From positions 1 to 41,428 of the forward strand of contig CASECI010000032.1 in the NCBI GenBank assembly GCA_949286465.1: a DNA stretch of 41,428 bases. The letters run 5' to 3'. Below the pieces are notes generated by a model. That model saw nothing but the letters and a program-made list of their open reading frames with translations, did not search any database and had not been told where the DNA came from. Positions 33,176 to 41,219 of this stretch are shown piece after piece; positions within the stretch are counted from its first letter, which is position 1; every line of letters starts with the position of its first letter. The position numbers were made by a program, and so were the translations under genes. The stretch is from an uncultured Alphaproteobacteria bacterium (GTDB taxonomy: Bacteria > Pseudomonadota > Alphaproteobacteria > CAAHEQ01 > UBA3637).

Positions 33176-35257
33176 ATGCATATTTTAACACAAGAAGAAA
33201 TCCTTGCATTACGTCAAAAACGGGTGAATAGCTTTTTTAAGAAAGCTCGTTCTTTTATAGAACAATCACCTCTGAAAGAAGTTCCCTTACAAGAAAGAAA
33301 AGAAATAGAAAAAAATATAGTTAGATGTTTATTCCATACAGTTCGGTTTGTTCAAAATGAACGAATAACTGAACGAGAAATATGTGAAATTTTGAAATAC
33401 CCTCATGCAGCTGAAAACTTAAAATATTATGTTGAGGAATTATACCGTAAAGGGAATAAATATAAGGAAACAATAGATGCAGCTATTCAAGAAGGAATGA
33501 AAATTCGGCGGGCAATCAATCCATCTTATCCCAAAGAATTCGGTCAAGCAGGAAGTTTTTATTTGCAGGTTGAAAATATACGTACAGCCTTTGATTTGGT
33601 TACTGAGCGAATAACAATGATGAATGATTCTTTGCCCGGTCAACATACGCTTCAATTAGTACAAGGAGAAAAAGCTCCTACACTAGAATATTTTAATGGT
33701 AAAAGCCGTCAAACATTTCGATTGAATGCTTTTTTGATGCATCGTTCAGAGGTTCTTCAAGAACTTGTAAAGAATTTTCCTCTTTTTGATTTAGAAGATA
33801 AGGCATTATTAGATACATTTAAAGATAAAGATTACAATGCATATAAACAATTAAAGTCTGAAAGGATGAGAGCAAGATCTCATTTAAATAAAGCTTTTTT
33901 GACAACATTAAAGGACGAATTTCTATTTTATCGTTTAGCCCATGAATTTGAGACCCATCCAGAAGATACAATGGAAACAAATATATGCAGAGTTGCTCAA
34001 TTTTATGAACAGACAAAGAAGATTTCATTAAAAGTGACAACAACAGGGCGAGAAATTCTTCCAGAACAAACGCCATTCCAAATAATGATGTTCACGAGGA
34101 ATCCTTATGAGATTGCAACTTTATCGACATATAAAGAGTGGATGCAATATTCGCCGAAACAGGTTTACTGCTTGTCAGCGACTGGGGAGAATTTTAAATA
34201 TATAAAACAGGAGATTGGGAGAGGTTCTATAGTTGTTTATGGGATGGATAAAGATTTTATACCTAAATGTCGCGTTATTTTAAAGCCCTATTACAATCAG
34301 AAAGGTGATATTTTTTATCGATTAGGGCGTATTAAAGGAGAAGTAACATCAGGTTTTGAAGACCAATTACGAACCTTTGTTAATGAACATTTTAATAACT
34401 CATCAGAGGGCATTTATTATTTACCAAAAGAAATGCATACAGATGATTTATCAACAGTCATTTGGACCTATAAACATCCTACGCCAGAATTAATATTAGA
34501 CGGTTTAAAAATCCCATATGAAAAGACACAAGATAATATGATTAAGGTTAAAGGTGATTTATCTTTTGAGGGAATGGGTTTAAAAGAATTACCTGATTTA
34601 TCTAATGTAATTGTTGAAAATTGTTTTAATGTTTCAGACAATAAGGATTTGGTTTCGTTAAAAGGTATGCCTTTATGTCGTGTGTTAAAAATTAATCAAA
34701 CAGGCATTAAAACCTTGTCAGATGTTAAACAGGGAGTTCAAGAGGTTGTAAGTGCATTTAATTTTTTAACCTCTTTAAATGGAATACCTTCATCGGTTCG
34801 ACGCCTTTCCTTGCAAAATGGTGGAATAAAGGGCGGTATTCACTTAAATGAATTCGCAGGGTTAACGAATATATGTCTTGTATCTACGGATATAATTTCC
34901 ACAAAAGGTTTACCTGAAACATGCAAAGAATTAGATATTTCTAATGCTCCGATACATATTCTGGAAGATATTCCGGAAGATATTCATTTTGTTCGCACTA
35001 ATCTATGTCCGATTGAGGATATTTCTCGCGTTCCTCCAGTCGCTTTGCATTGTATATTAGGATTGTCTTTTGATATGCAGGAAAAAGTTTATCAAACTCT
35101 TTCTAGTCAACCTAAACAGATTCAAGAAGAGGCCTATCAAAAATTATTAAAGTTGCCTCAGTCAGATAAAGTAAGAATGCAAAATTTATATGAACAATGG
35201 CAACAACGTCATTTCAGAGAAGAGCAAATAAGACATAATCAGGCTATACGAGATTAA
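33176..35257 (+). CDS. Large unknown protein with C-terminal leucine-rich-repeat-like region (693 aa)
   Basis: No signal peptide or membrane segment. The N-terminal 450 residues are not recognised: helical, charged, with an ERITEREICEILKYPHAAEN helix-turn-helix-like stretch near 62-81. From about 460 to 620 short LRR-like units appear (FEGMGLKELPDLSNV, LVSLKGMPLCRVLKINQTGI, LTSLNGIPSSVRRLSLQNGG, TKGLPETCKELDISNAPI), in the style of effector-type LRR proteins where G-[LI]-P-x-x-[CV]-[KR]-x-L recurs. The C-terminal 60 residues are helical and Gln-rich. It has its own strong promoter. A host-directed effector is possible in a host-associated bacterium but unproven; 36964-37689 encodes a smaller protein of related flavour. 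Confidence 0.75.
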   Translation: MHILTQEEILALRQKRVNSFFKKARSFIEQSPLKEVPLQERKEIEKNIVRCLFHTVRFVQNERITEREICEILKYPHAAENLKYYVEELYRKGNKYKETIDAAIQEGMKIRRAINPSYPKEFGQAGSFYLQVENIRTAFDLVTERITMMNDSLPGQHTLQLVQGEKAPTLEYFNGKSRQTFRLNAFLMHRSEVLQELVKNFPLFDLEDKALLDTFKDKDYNAYKQLKSERMRARSHLNKAFLTTLKDEFLFYRLAHEFETHPEDTMETNICRVAQFYEQTKKISLKVTTTGREILPEQTPFQIMMFTRNPYEIATLSTYKEWMQYSPKQVYCLSATGENFKYIKQEIGRGSIVVYGMDKDFIPKCRVILKPYYNQKGDIFYRLGRIKGEVTSGFEDQLRTFVNEHFNNSSEGIYYLPKEMHTDDLSTVIWTYKHPTPELILDGLKIPYEKTQDNMIKVKGDLSFEGMGLKELPDLSNVIVENCFNVSDNKDLVSLKGMPLCRVLKINQTGIKTLSDVKQGVQEVVSAFNFLTSLNGIPSSVRRLSLQNGGIKGGIHLNEFAGLTNICLVSTDIISTKGLPETCKELDISNAPIHILEDIPEDIHFVRTNLCPIEDISRVPPVALHCILGLSFDMQEKVYQTLSSQPKQIQEEAYQKLLKLPQSDKVRMQNLYEQWQQRHFREEQIRHNQAIRD

Positions 35258-35559
35258 GGTTCCCATAAATATTTTTTTAAATCAACATACCCTGATGAGG
35301 AGGTTAGTATCCCTTCCTGAGCTAAGAGAGCGGCTTGTCTCTGCAGTCCTCCAAAAGCAAAGCCAGGAGCAAGACGTCCATCTTTATTGACCACTCGATG
35401 ACAAGGGATGATGCCTGGTTTGGGATTAACGTGAAGAGCATATCCAACAATTCGAGCAGCATGAGGATGGCCTGTTAAAATAGCAATTTGCCCATAAGTA
35501 GCCACTTTTCCTTTAGGAATTTGACAGACAATATTATATATTTCGTTAAAAAGAGACAT
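35254..35559 (-). CDS. MGMT-family DNA-binding domain protein (alkyltransferase or alkyltransferase-like)
   Basis: Only 101 aa, just the C-terminal DNA-binding domain of O6-alkylguanine-DNA alkyltransferase. It retains the acceptor Cys in PCHRVV (C53), the Tyr of TYGQIA and the Arg finger in AARIVGYAL. Short YbaZ/ATL proteins have Trp in place of the Cys and only mark lesions; with Cys this one could really accept alkyl groups. The N-terminal ribonuclease-H-like domain of Ogt is missing. Its stop overlaps the convergent 693-aa gene by four bases. The start has only a weak AGG upstream, directly after the tRNA-Ser terminator. Confidence 0.88.
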   Translation of the reverse strand: MSLFNEIYNIVCQIPKGKVATYGQIAILTGHPHAARIVGYALHVNPKPGIIPCHRVVNKDGRLAPGFAFGGLQRQAALLAQEGILTSSSGYVDLKKYLWEP

Positions 35560-35572
35560 TTATTTAGAACCT

Positions 35573-35596
35573 AATAAAAAACACCCATAAGGGTGC
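35573..35596 (-). terminator. Terminator of tRNA-Ser
   Basis: CACCC (35582-35586) pairs with GGGTG (35591-35595) around ATAA, with a T run on the minus strand (35581-35576). Confidence 0.75.
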
Positions 35597-35604
35597 TATC
35601 TTAA

Positions 35605-35695
35605 TGGCGGATGGGAGAGGATTCGAACCTCCGTTAGGCTTTAGACCTAAACACACTTTCCAGGCGTGCGCCTTCAACCACTCGGCCACCCATCC
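35605..35695 (-). tRNA. tRNA-Ser (anticodon GGA)
   Basis: A 91-base tRNA with the long variable arm of the serine type. Acceptor GGATGGG / CCCATCC, anticodon loop CTGGAAA with GGA, variable arm TTTAGG-TCTAAAG-CCTAA, T-loop TTCGAAT, discriminator G and encoded CCA. GGA reads UCC/UCU. Confidence 0.96.
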
Positions 35696-35707
35696 AAAAC
35701 TTCACTT

Positions 35708-35736
35708 TTTATACATAAAAAATATCTTTTTTGCAA
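35708..35736 (-). promoter_or_regulatory. Promoter of tRNA-Ser
   Basis: Minus strand TTGCAA (35736-35731), 17 bases, TATAAA (35713-35708), placing the start a few bases before the mature tRNA. Confidence 0.75.
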
Positions 35737-35784
35737 GAGAAAAATAAAAAAGCTTTACTTTCTAGAGAAGATGATTGAATATAA

Positions 35785-35802
35785 GCTTATTCTATAATAA
35801 GC
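35785..35802 (+). promoter_or_regulatory. Inverted repeat before the SHOCT-TM2 genes
   Basis: GCTTATT (35785-35791) and AATAAGC (35796-35802) with a four-base centre. It overlaps a TATAAT at 35793-35798 and ends next to AAGGAG (35804-35809). It may be an operator or a hairpin that sequesters the ribosome site. Confidence 0.35.
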
Positions 35803-35815
35803 TAAGGAGTTGAAA

Positions 35816-36550
35816 ATGAATAAATTAGAAGATTTAGAAAGATTAGCTAATCTACAAAAGAAAGGTATTCTTTCTAAAGAAGAATTTGAAGAACAGAAAA
35901 AAAGTCTTTTAAAGTCTCAAAAAGAGACACTTGGTCAAAAGTCAACGACAGTTTATTTAATATTAGCTTTTTTCTTTGGTTTTTTGGGTGTTCATAATTT
36001 TTATATAGGGAGTTGGGTTAAAGGAGTCATTCAATTAATTTTGACATTGTTGTCTCCATTGTTGTTATTTATTTCTTTATTTGCCGTCTTTATATGGGTT
36101 TTTGTTGAGATGATAGTTGTCAAAAAAGATGCAAAAGGGATACCTTTAAAACCAGCTCCGATTTTGAGAATAGTTTTCATCGTTTTAGTTGCACTTTCTA
36201 TCTTTCTCCCAATGATGGGCGTCTTTACAATAGGGATTATGTCAGGATATACAAGTGCAATGAATGAATACAAAATGAATACAATTTTAGACTATATGTA
36301 TAGTTGTGCATATGTTGCACAAACAAAAGAAACTTCTTTTGAGAGAACTGCTATGTGTTCTGAACTTACAGATTTAGAGCTTCCTGATGGTTTATCAGGA
36401 GATTTTTCTTTTTATGATGCCGGTTATGGATTAAGGACTATACTTATTTTAGATAATGAAGAGCTAGCAGAAAAAATTAGAACAAAAGTTGTAGACGGAG
36501 TTCAATTTTCTGGTTCAGAGAATTTAGTCTATGTTACGCTTTCTTATTAA
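35816..36550 (+). CDS. SHOCT-TM2 membrane protein with pilin-like C-terminal segment (244 aa)
   Basis: The start is ATG 35816, six bases after AAGGAG. Order: a SHOCT-like helical hairpin (about 3-33, LEDLERLANLQKKGILSKEE), then a TM2 domain with two membrane helices and the G-x-x-G-x-H-x-F-Y motif (FFFGFLGVHNFYIGSWVKG, 52-70), then a third membrane helix (about 114-140) and a roughly 100-aa domain. At 135-149 it reads GVFTIGIMSGYTSAM, strikingly like GILTIGGIAGYTFAI just after the prepilin leader in the Cys-rich proteins, but without the Gly-Glu cleavage site. The tail has two Cys (SCAYVAQ, AMCSEL) as in minor pilins. The function is unknown. A shorter paralogue without the tail follows. Confidence 0.8.
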   Translation: MNKLEDLERLANLQKKGILSKEEFEEQKKSLLKSQKETLGQKSTTVYLILAFFFGFLGVHNFYIGSWVKGVIQLILTLLSPLLLFISLFAVFIWVFVEMIVVKKDAKGIPLKPAPILRIVFIVLVALSIFLPMMGVFTIGIMSGYTSAMNEYKMNTILDYMYSCAYVAQTKETSFERTAMCSELTDLELPDGLSGDFSFYDAGYGLRTILILDNEELAEKIRTKVVDGVQFSGSENLVYVTLSY

Positions 36551-36589
36551 GGTATGAACATAAGATAAATAAATAGTAAGGAGAAAAAG

Positions 36590-36931
36590 ATGGATAATAT
36601 TTCAGATTTAGAAAGATTAGCAGATTTAAAAAAGAAAGGGATTGTTACAGAAAAGGAGTTTGAAGAACAAAAGCAGCTTCTTTTAAGGGATAATATTTCT
36701 CGTACAACGGATACGCCTAAAAGTCGTGTTGTTTATATTTTGTTAGCATTATTTTTAGGGACGTTTGGTATCCATAATTTTTATGCTGGATATGTTGGTA
36801 GAGGATTAGCACAGCTTTTGATTACAATTTTTTTGTTTTGGCTTGTTGTTCCTCTATTAGCTGTTTGGATTTGGGTTATTGTAGAGATGATTGTGATTGA
36901 TAAAGATGCCCAAGGCGTAAAATTTAACTAA
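36590..36931 (+). CDS. SHOCT-TM2 membrane protein (113 aa)
   Basis: A tandem paralogue of the first 110 residues of the preceding gene: SHOCT hairpin (ISDLERLADLKKKGIVTEKE) followed by TM2 (LFLGTFGIHNFYAGYVGRGL) and ending just after VIDKDAQGVKF. AAGGAG precedes the ATG and a strong terminator follows, so the two form one short operon. TM2 proteins are small inner membrane proteins of unknown role; SHOCT is thought to mediate oligomerisation. Confidence 0.85.
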   Translation: MDNISDLERLADLKKKGIVTEKEFEEQKQLLLRDNISRTTDTPKSRVVYILLALFLGTFGIHNFYAGYVGRGLAQLLITIFLFWLVVPLLAVWIWVIVEMIVIDKDAQGVKFN

Positions 36932-36933
36932 AT

Positions 36934-36965
36934 AAAAATCCCCTCATGAAAGAGGGGATTTTTTT
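36934..36965. terminator. Bidirectional terminator
   Basis: A 12-bp stem (36934-36945 with 36952-36963) with GC-rich core CCCCTC/GAGGGG, loop ATGAAA, A run and T run. It serves the TM2 operon and the minus-strand LRR-like gene. Confidence 0.88.
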
Positions 36966-37689
36966 ACATATGTTGATATTGAGATATTTCTTTTTGTAAA
37001 GGATAGCATCTTTTCTTTTGAGCTATCAGTTTAGGATCTGTATAAATATACTCTTGCAGGTAAATAAACTCTTTTGGTTTTGAAAACCAACCTTGAATAT
37101 AAATATTTAAAGATTTAGCTTCTGTTTCTTTAAACATAATTGTAAAGCGATCAGGGATTCGACATAAAGCTTTTTCACCTTGCATATTGATTAAGATATC
37201 TAACGGATTATCTAAAGAGCGATTAGGGAAAGAGTGCCAAAAAATAGTGCCTTGCATTTGACAAAGACTAACTTCACAAACGGTATTGGAAAGTTTACGA
37301 AAATCACGCACAGCAGTCTTGTCTAACTTTAGTCCTTTTACATTTGAAGGTGTTGGGCCAATTTCAGAAAGGTTAATACAATTGTCTAAGTTGATAACTT
37401 TTACTGAAGGTGGAATCCAAATATCATTTAAAGAAAAGATATCATCTCGTCCACTTAAGTTAAGGACGTCCATATTTTTTCTAAGATTAATAAAATGAGA
37501 GAGCTGTTGATCGTTAACAATTTGAAAAGTTTTTGGTAAAGCCTCTCTAACAGTTTTAATTCTTTGTTTTTGGGCTTCTGGTTCATTATTGGAAAAAGAG
37601 ATTAATCCTTTTTCTTCTGTAGTTATCACATCATTAATAATACGACGAAGAGAAATTTTATCTCTTTCATCTAAGTTAGTCAGTATCAT
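36964..37689 (-). CDS. Unknown protein with leucine-rich-repeat-like segment (241 aa)
   Basis: The start is placed at ATG 37689 because TAAAGGAAA is just upstream and the predicted transcript start (about 37723) excludes the outermost ATG at 37731. Residues about 75-145 contain LRR-like units (MDVLNLSGRDDIFSLNDI, VKVINLDNCINLSEIGP, VKGLKLDKTAVRDFRKL). It has no signal peptide. The repeat style resembles the C-terminal part of the 693-aa protein at 33176-35257, with a P-x-x-V-[KR]-x-[IL]-x-L pattern, although no long match was seen. The function is unknown; a host-interaction role is only a guess. Confidence 0.72.
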   Translation of the reverse strand: MILTNLDERDKISLRRIINDVITTEEKGLISFSNNEPEAQKQRIKTVREALPKTFQIVNDQQLSHFINLRKNMDVLNLSGRDDIFSLNDIWIPPSVKVINLDNCINLSEIGPTPSNVKGLKLDKTAVRDFRKLSNTVCEVSLCQMQGTIFWHSFPNRSLDNPLDILINMQGEKALCRIPDRFTIMFKETEAKSLNIYIQGWFSKPKEFIYLQEYIYTDPKLIAQKKRCYPLQKEISQYQHM

Positions 37690-37729
37690 TTTCATTTCCT
37701 TTAGTTTAATTTTGGATACAATGAAACAC

Positions 37730-37758
37730 AATATAAGCCAAGTTTATATTTTTGTCAA
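37730..37758 (-). promoter_or_regulatory. Promoter of the small LRR-like gene
   Basis: Minus strand TTGACA (37758-37753), 17 bases, TATATT (37735-37730). It is a very good match. Confidence 0.75.
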
Positions 37759-37814
37759 TATTTGTCGAAAATTATTTTATTTTAAAGACTTTTGTATATA
37801 AAATTTAATTTTCG

Positions 37815-38270
37815 TTAGAATTGTCCAGTTGTTTTTCCTAAAGAGATATCGAATAATACATCTGTTCCGCCACCAGTTGTTGAGCTGAGCTGAATTGTAG
37901 CGATGCGATTATCTTTTGAAAAAGTAAGAACGCTATTTTGAGATCGGATCATTGTAATTTCTTTCCAACCGAATTTTGGCATTTCTAACATATAGAAATC
38001 GAAGACATTTGTTTGGTTATAAGGAGCAGAGAATACTAATCTTCCGATCAGAGGTTCATTTCCAAAGAGTAGAGTTCTTTTTAAATCCATTGTTGCTTTT
38101 TCAGGAATAGGAATTTCCTTAAACTGAGCGAAACTAGGAGGCGGCTGTAGCCCTCCATCAGGAGTTGAAGAATCCGTTCTATAAGATGGTTCTATGCGAG
38201 CAGAGTTAAAACAAGCTGTTAAAGTGATAGTACAAATAAGGCACAAAGAGAAAATAAGATATTTTTTCAT
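37815..38270 (-). CDS. Lipoprotein of unknown function (151 aa)
   Basis: The start is ATG 38270 (MKKYLIFSLCLICTITLTAC), seven bases after GGAGA. The lipobox LTAC gives a mature N-terminal Cys at 20. The mature part has a Pro-rich linker (PDGGLQPPPSFAQF) and a compact alpha/beta domain with VFSAPYNQTNVFDFYMLEMP and FGWKEITMIRSQNSVLTFS. The pattern looks like a conserved alphaproteobacterial lipoprotein family, but I cannot name it. It is probably outer-membrane or periplasmic. It lies 36 bases beyond comEC on the same strand and could be co-transcribed. Confidence 0.75.
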   Translation of the reverse strand: MKKYLIFSLCLICTITLTACFNSARIEPSYRTDSSTPDGGLQPPPSFAQFKEIPIPEKATMDLKRTLLFGNEPLIGRLVFSAPYNQTNVFDFYMLEMPKFGWKEITMIRSQNSVLTFSKDNRIATIQLSSTTGGGTDVLFDISLGKTTGQF

Positions 38271-38306
38271 TTTTATCTCCATAATTATTATATTAATATT
38301 TATAAG

Positions 38307-40355
38307 TTAGTTATTGAAAAAATCAAGTAAAAAAGGATTTTTGTAGTTAGGATGCCATAAGCGAAAACCTAAGCTATCAGCAGCATTTTTAATATAGAAA
38401 TTATTATCTTTAAAAAACAAAGTATGAGTTCCTTTATTCCACAGCGTTTTATAATCTAAAACCATAGCAGAATCACATAAAGGGGCATTTTTTTGTTTGG
38501 CAATGATAATATCCGCTATTCCGCAATAGTCAGAGGATAAGGCAATAGTATATCCATTGATTTGAAAAAGCTCTTCTTTTATTAGAGAAATATTATTATT
38601 TGAGTCAAATCCATTTCTCTCCATCCATTGTTGACGTGTTTTCTTTTGCCGGTTAAGGGATGAAAAATAAAAGTGTCCTTTTTCTTGATATGCGATGAGT
38701 TTTCCTCCTTGACTGATAAAGAGATCAGAAGTTGTATGAAAGAGGAAAGAACAAGTTCCAATTAAGAAAAATAACAATCCTAAGAAACGTATTTTGTTTT
38801 TCCATAAACAAAACCAAATTCCACCAGTTATGAGCAATAAGAAACCCCAATCAGGTAAAGTAGGGATAATAATAGAAGCATAAGGTAAATGAGCAATCCA
38901 TTCAGTGATATTTGCGACTAAATCAAGAAAGAAGCCAGCTATTTTTAACGGATAAACATCTAAATTAAAAGGCATCATAAGAACACTTAATAGAAGTAAC
39001 GGCATAATAGCTAGTCCGAAGAGAGAAGATGTTAAGAAATTTCCTAAAATTCCATAAGTCGGGAATCTATAAAAGTGATATATAGCAATAGGTGCGGTAG
39101 CTAGTCCTGCTGCAATGTTTGTGATTAAGAATCCGAAAGCAAGTCCAATCATCCAACGAAAAAGTTTATTGTTCTGTTTGTGTAAGAAATTTTGAACTGG
39201 TTCTTTTAAGGTTTCATAAGTACATATAAGAGCAAGAACAGCACCAAAAGATAACTGAAAACTTGCAGTTACTAAGCTTTCCGGTTTAAAGAGTAAAATC
39301 AGAAAAGCAATCCAACAAACATTACGAACAGACAAGGCTTGTCGATCAAACAGAACGGCAATAAAAACAACACATAACATAAGATAGGAACGTTGTGCAG
39401 GAATAGCTAGACCAGAGATCATTAGATAAAAGAATGTTATGATAAGAGCTATCACAGCGGCTATCTTTTTTATATTGAAACGGAGGGCAATTGGAGGAAA
39501 TAAAGTTAACAAAAATCTCACAAAAGAAAAAACGAGTCCTGCAATTAACATCATATGTAAACCAGAGACGGATAAGACATGAGCAATTCCAGCATCTCGA
39601 TAGTTTTCATATGTTGTTTGAGAGATAGAAGAAGTTGATCCAATAATAAGCGGTAAAACAACTCCAGCTTGATGAGCTGGTAAGACAGCTTGAACATGTG
39701 CAGCTATATTTCGGCGTATTTCTTCGAATATATCGAAGAAGGGCGTATTTTTATTTTTCTGTAAGATGATAGGTTTTCCTGTTGCATAACCGCTTGCACC
39801 GATTTGATTAAACCATAGATTTCTACAAAAGGCATAAGAACCAGGCTCAATGGGAAGACCAGGAGGCATGAGATTAGCTCTGACTTCAATGATATCTCCT
39901 TTTTCAATTTTAGGCGTAAGTCCATTCGAACGAATTCGAACATACTTCGGTGTTTTTTCTATTGGTATTCTATCAATGAATACGTGTTCGAGAGTTAGTC
40001 GCTGAGCATTAGGATAAATGTCTACGTTATTAACAGTTCCTTCTATCCAAACGAAGTTAATATTTTTTGAGAGCCTTGGAGCAGATAAAAAATTTGCTTT
40101 TAATTGGATAATAGCAAAGCCTCCCGTTAGAAAACACAGTCCAAGGAGAAAACAATAGCATATTGAGTTTTTGCGAAAGAAGGTAAAAAGAATAAGACAT
40201 AATAAAAAAGCAAAAGTCCCTAAAAGCCAGAAAGGTTCGAAAGGCAGAAGAAAATAAATAGAAATTCCACCACCGAATAGAATAGGAAGCCATAAATTCC
40301 ACCGATCTTGTTCTGCTAAAAAGATGTTTTTGATAAGTTGGAAAAAGTCTTTCAT
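38307..40355 (-). CDS. comEC: ComEC/Rec2 family DNA-uptake channel protein
   Basis: A 682-aa polytopic membrane protein. The N-terminal part has two to three helices and a DUF4131-type OB-like domain (about 60-190, VWIEGTVNNVDIYPNAQRLTL). The Competence domain (about 220-500) has the hallmark AGIAHVLSVSGLHMMLIAGL and a further set of helices. The C-terminal region (about 540-682) is soluble but shows no metallo-beta-lactamase HxHxDH motif, so it lacks the nuclease-like domain of Bacillus ComEC. In competent bacteria ComEC carries single-stranded DNA through the inner membrane after a type IV pilus brings it in. This is relevant to the prepilin-like genes in the window, but no pilus assembly genes are seen. 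Confidence 0.9.
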   Translation of the reverse strand: MKDFFQLIKNIFLAEQDRWNLWLPILFGGGISIYFLLPFEPFWLLGTFAFLLCLILFTFFRKNSICYCFLLGLCFLTGGFAIIQLKANFLSAPRLSKNINFVWIEGTVNNVDIYPNAQRLTLEHVFIDRIPIEKTPKYVRIRSNGLTPKIEKGDIIEVRANLMPPGLPIEPGSYAFCRNLWFNQIGASGYATGKPIILQKNKNTPFFDIFEEIRRNIAAHVQAVLPAHQAGVVLPLIIGSTSSISQTTYENYRDAGIAHVLSVSGLHMMLIAGLVFSFVRFLLTLFPPIALRFNIKKIAAVIALIITFFYLMISGLAIPAQRSYLMLCVVFIAVLFDRQALSVRNVCWIAFLILLFKPESLVTASFQLSFGAVLALICTYETLKEPVQNFLHKQNNKLFRWMIGLAFGFLITNIAAGLATAPIAIYHFYRFPTYGILGNFLTSSLFGLAIMPLLLLSVLMMPFNLDVYPLKIAGFFLDLVANITEWIAHLPYASIIIPTLPDWGFLLLITGGIWFCLWKNKIRFLGLLFFLIGTCSFLFHTTSDLFISQGGKLIAYQEKGHFYFSSLNRQKKTRQQWMERNGFDSNNNISLIKEELFQINGYTIALSSDYCGIADIIIAKQKNAPLCDSAMVLDYKTLWNKGTHTLFFKDNNFYIKNAADSLGFRLWHPNYKNPFLLDFFNN

Positions 40356-40442
40356 AATTCTCTTTCACTTCTATTGAAAGTTTGTTATAACATAAAAAAA
40401 ACTTAAAATATATAGCTTAATATGTAAAGGGCATAAGATACC

Positions 40443-41219
40443 ATGTTTCAAACATTCATTTTAGCACTTGTTCAAAGTGTAGCAGAGTTTTTACCAATTA
40501 GCTCATCAGCACATTTAATTTTGGTTCCACGTTTTTTCGGATGGGCTGATCAAGGTATAGCGATGGATATAGGTCTTCATGTGGGAACATTAGGAGCAGT
40601 CCTCATTTACTTTTGGAATGATTTTTACAAGATGTTATTTGGTTTTTATAAAAAAGGACCATCTCAAGAACTATTCATTAATTTATGCATAGCAACTGTA
40701 CCCGCTTTAATCATAGGATTCTTTTTAGAAGAAATTGTAGAGACACTTTTTCGTTCGCCGTTGTTGATAGCAGGAACTCTTATTATTTTTGGTGTATTTT
40801 TGTACGTGGCAGACCGAGTAGGAAAGAATCAGAAAGACATAGAGAAGATAACGAAAAAAGATGCTCTTTTGATAGGATTAGCACAATGCTGTGCTCTTGT
40901 TCCAGGGGTTAGTCGTTCGGGGATAACGATGACGGCAGGACGTTTATGTAATATCAAAAGAACAGCAGCGACGCAATTTTCTATGATGATGTCCGTTCCT
41001 GTTATCGCGGCAGCAGCTATTTGGCATATAGGGAAGCTATTTTTTGAAAATAAATTAGATATTTTAACGCCGACATTCGGGTGGGGTATTTTATTTTCTC
41101 TAGTAGGAGGTCTTATAGCAGTTTCTTTTTTAATGCGTTGGGTCAAGACAGAGTCTTTTCTGATTTTTACGCTTTATAGAACTGCCTTAGGTTTATATCT
41201 TCTATACGTTTTTCTATAG
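40443..41219 (+). CDS. uppP: Undecaprenyl-diphosphatase
   Basis: A 258-aa BacA/UppP family membrane enzyme that recycles undecaprenyl pyrophosphate to the lipid carrier for peptidoglycan and other envelope polymers; overproduction gives bacitracin resistance. The motif VAEFLPISSSAHL (about 13-25) and the second motif PGVSRSGITMTAGRL (about 155-169) hold the catalytic Glu, Ser and Arg. About eight membrane helices are seen. It is divergent from comEC across an 87-base gap. Its stop is directly abutted by the stop of the third Cys-rich gene, with no terminator between. Confidence 0.96.
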   Translation: MFQTFILALVQSVAEFLPISSSAHLILVPRFFGWADQGIAMDIGLHVGTLGAVLIYFWNDFYKMLFGFYKKGPSQELFINLCIATVPALIIGFFLEEIVETLFRSPLLIAGTLIIFGVFLYVADRVGKNQKDIEKITKKDALLIGLAQCCALVPGVSRSGITMTAGRLCNIKRTAATQFSMMMSVPVIAAAAIWHIGKLFFENKLDILTPTFGWGILFSLVGGLIAVSFLMRWVKTESFLIFTLYRTALGLYLLYVFL

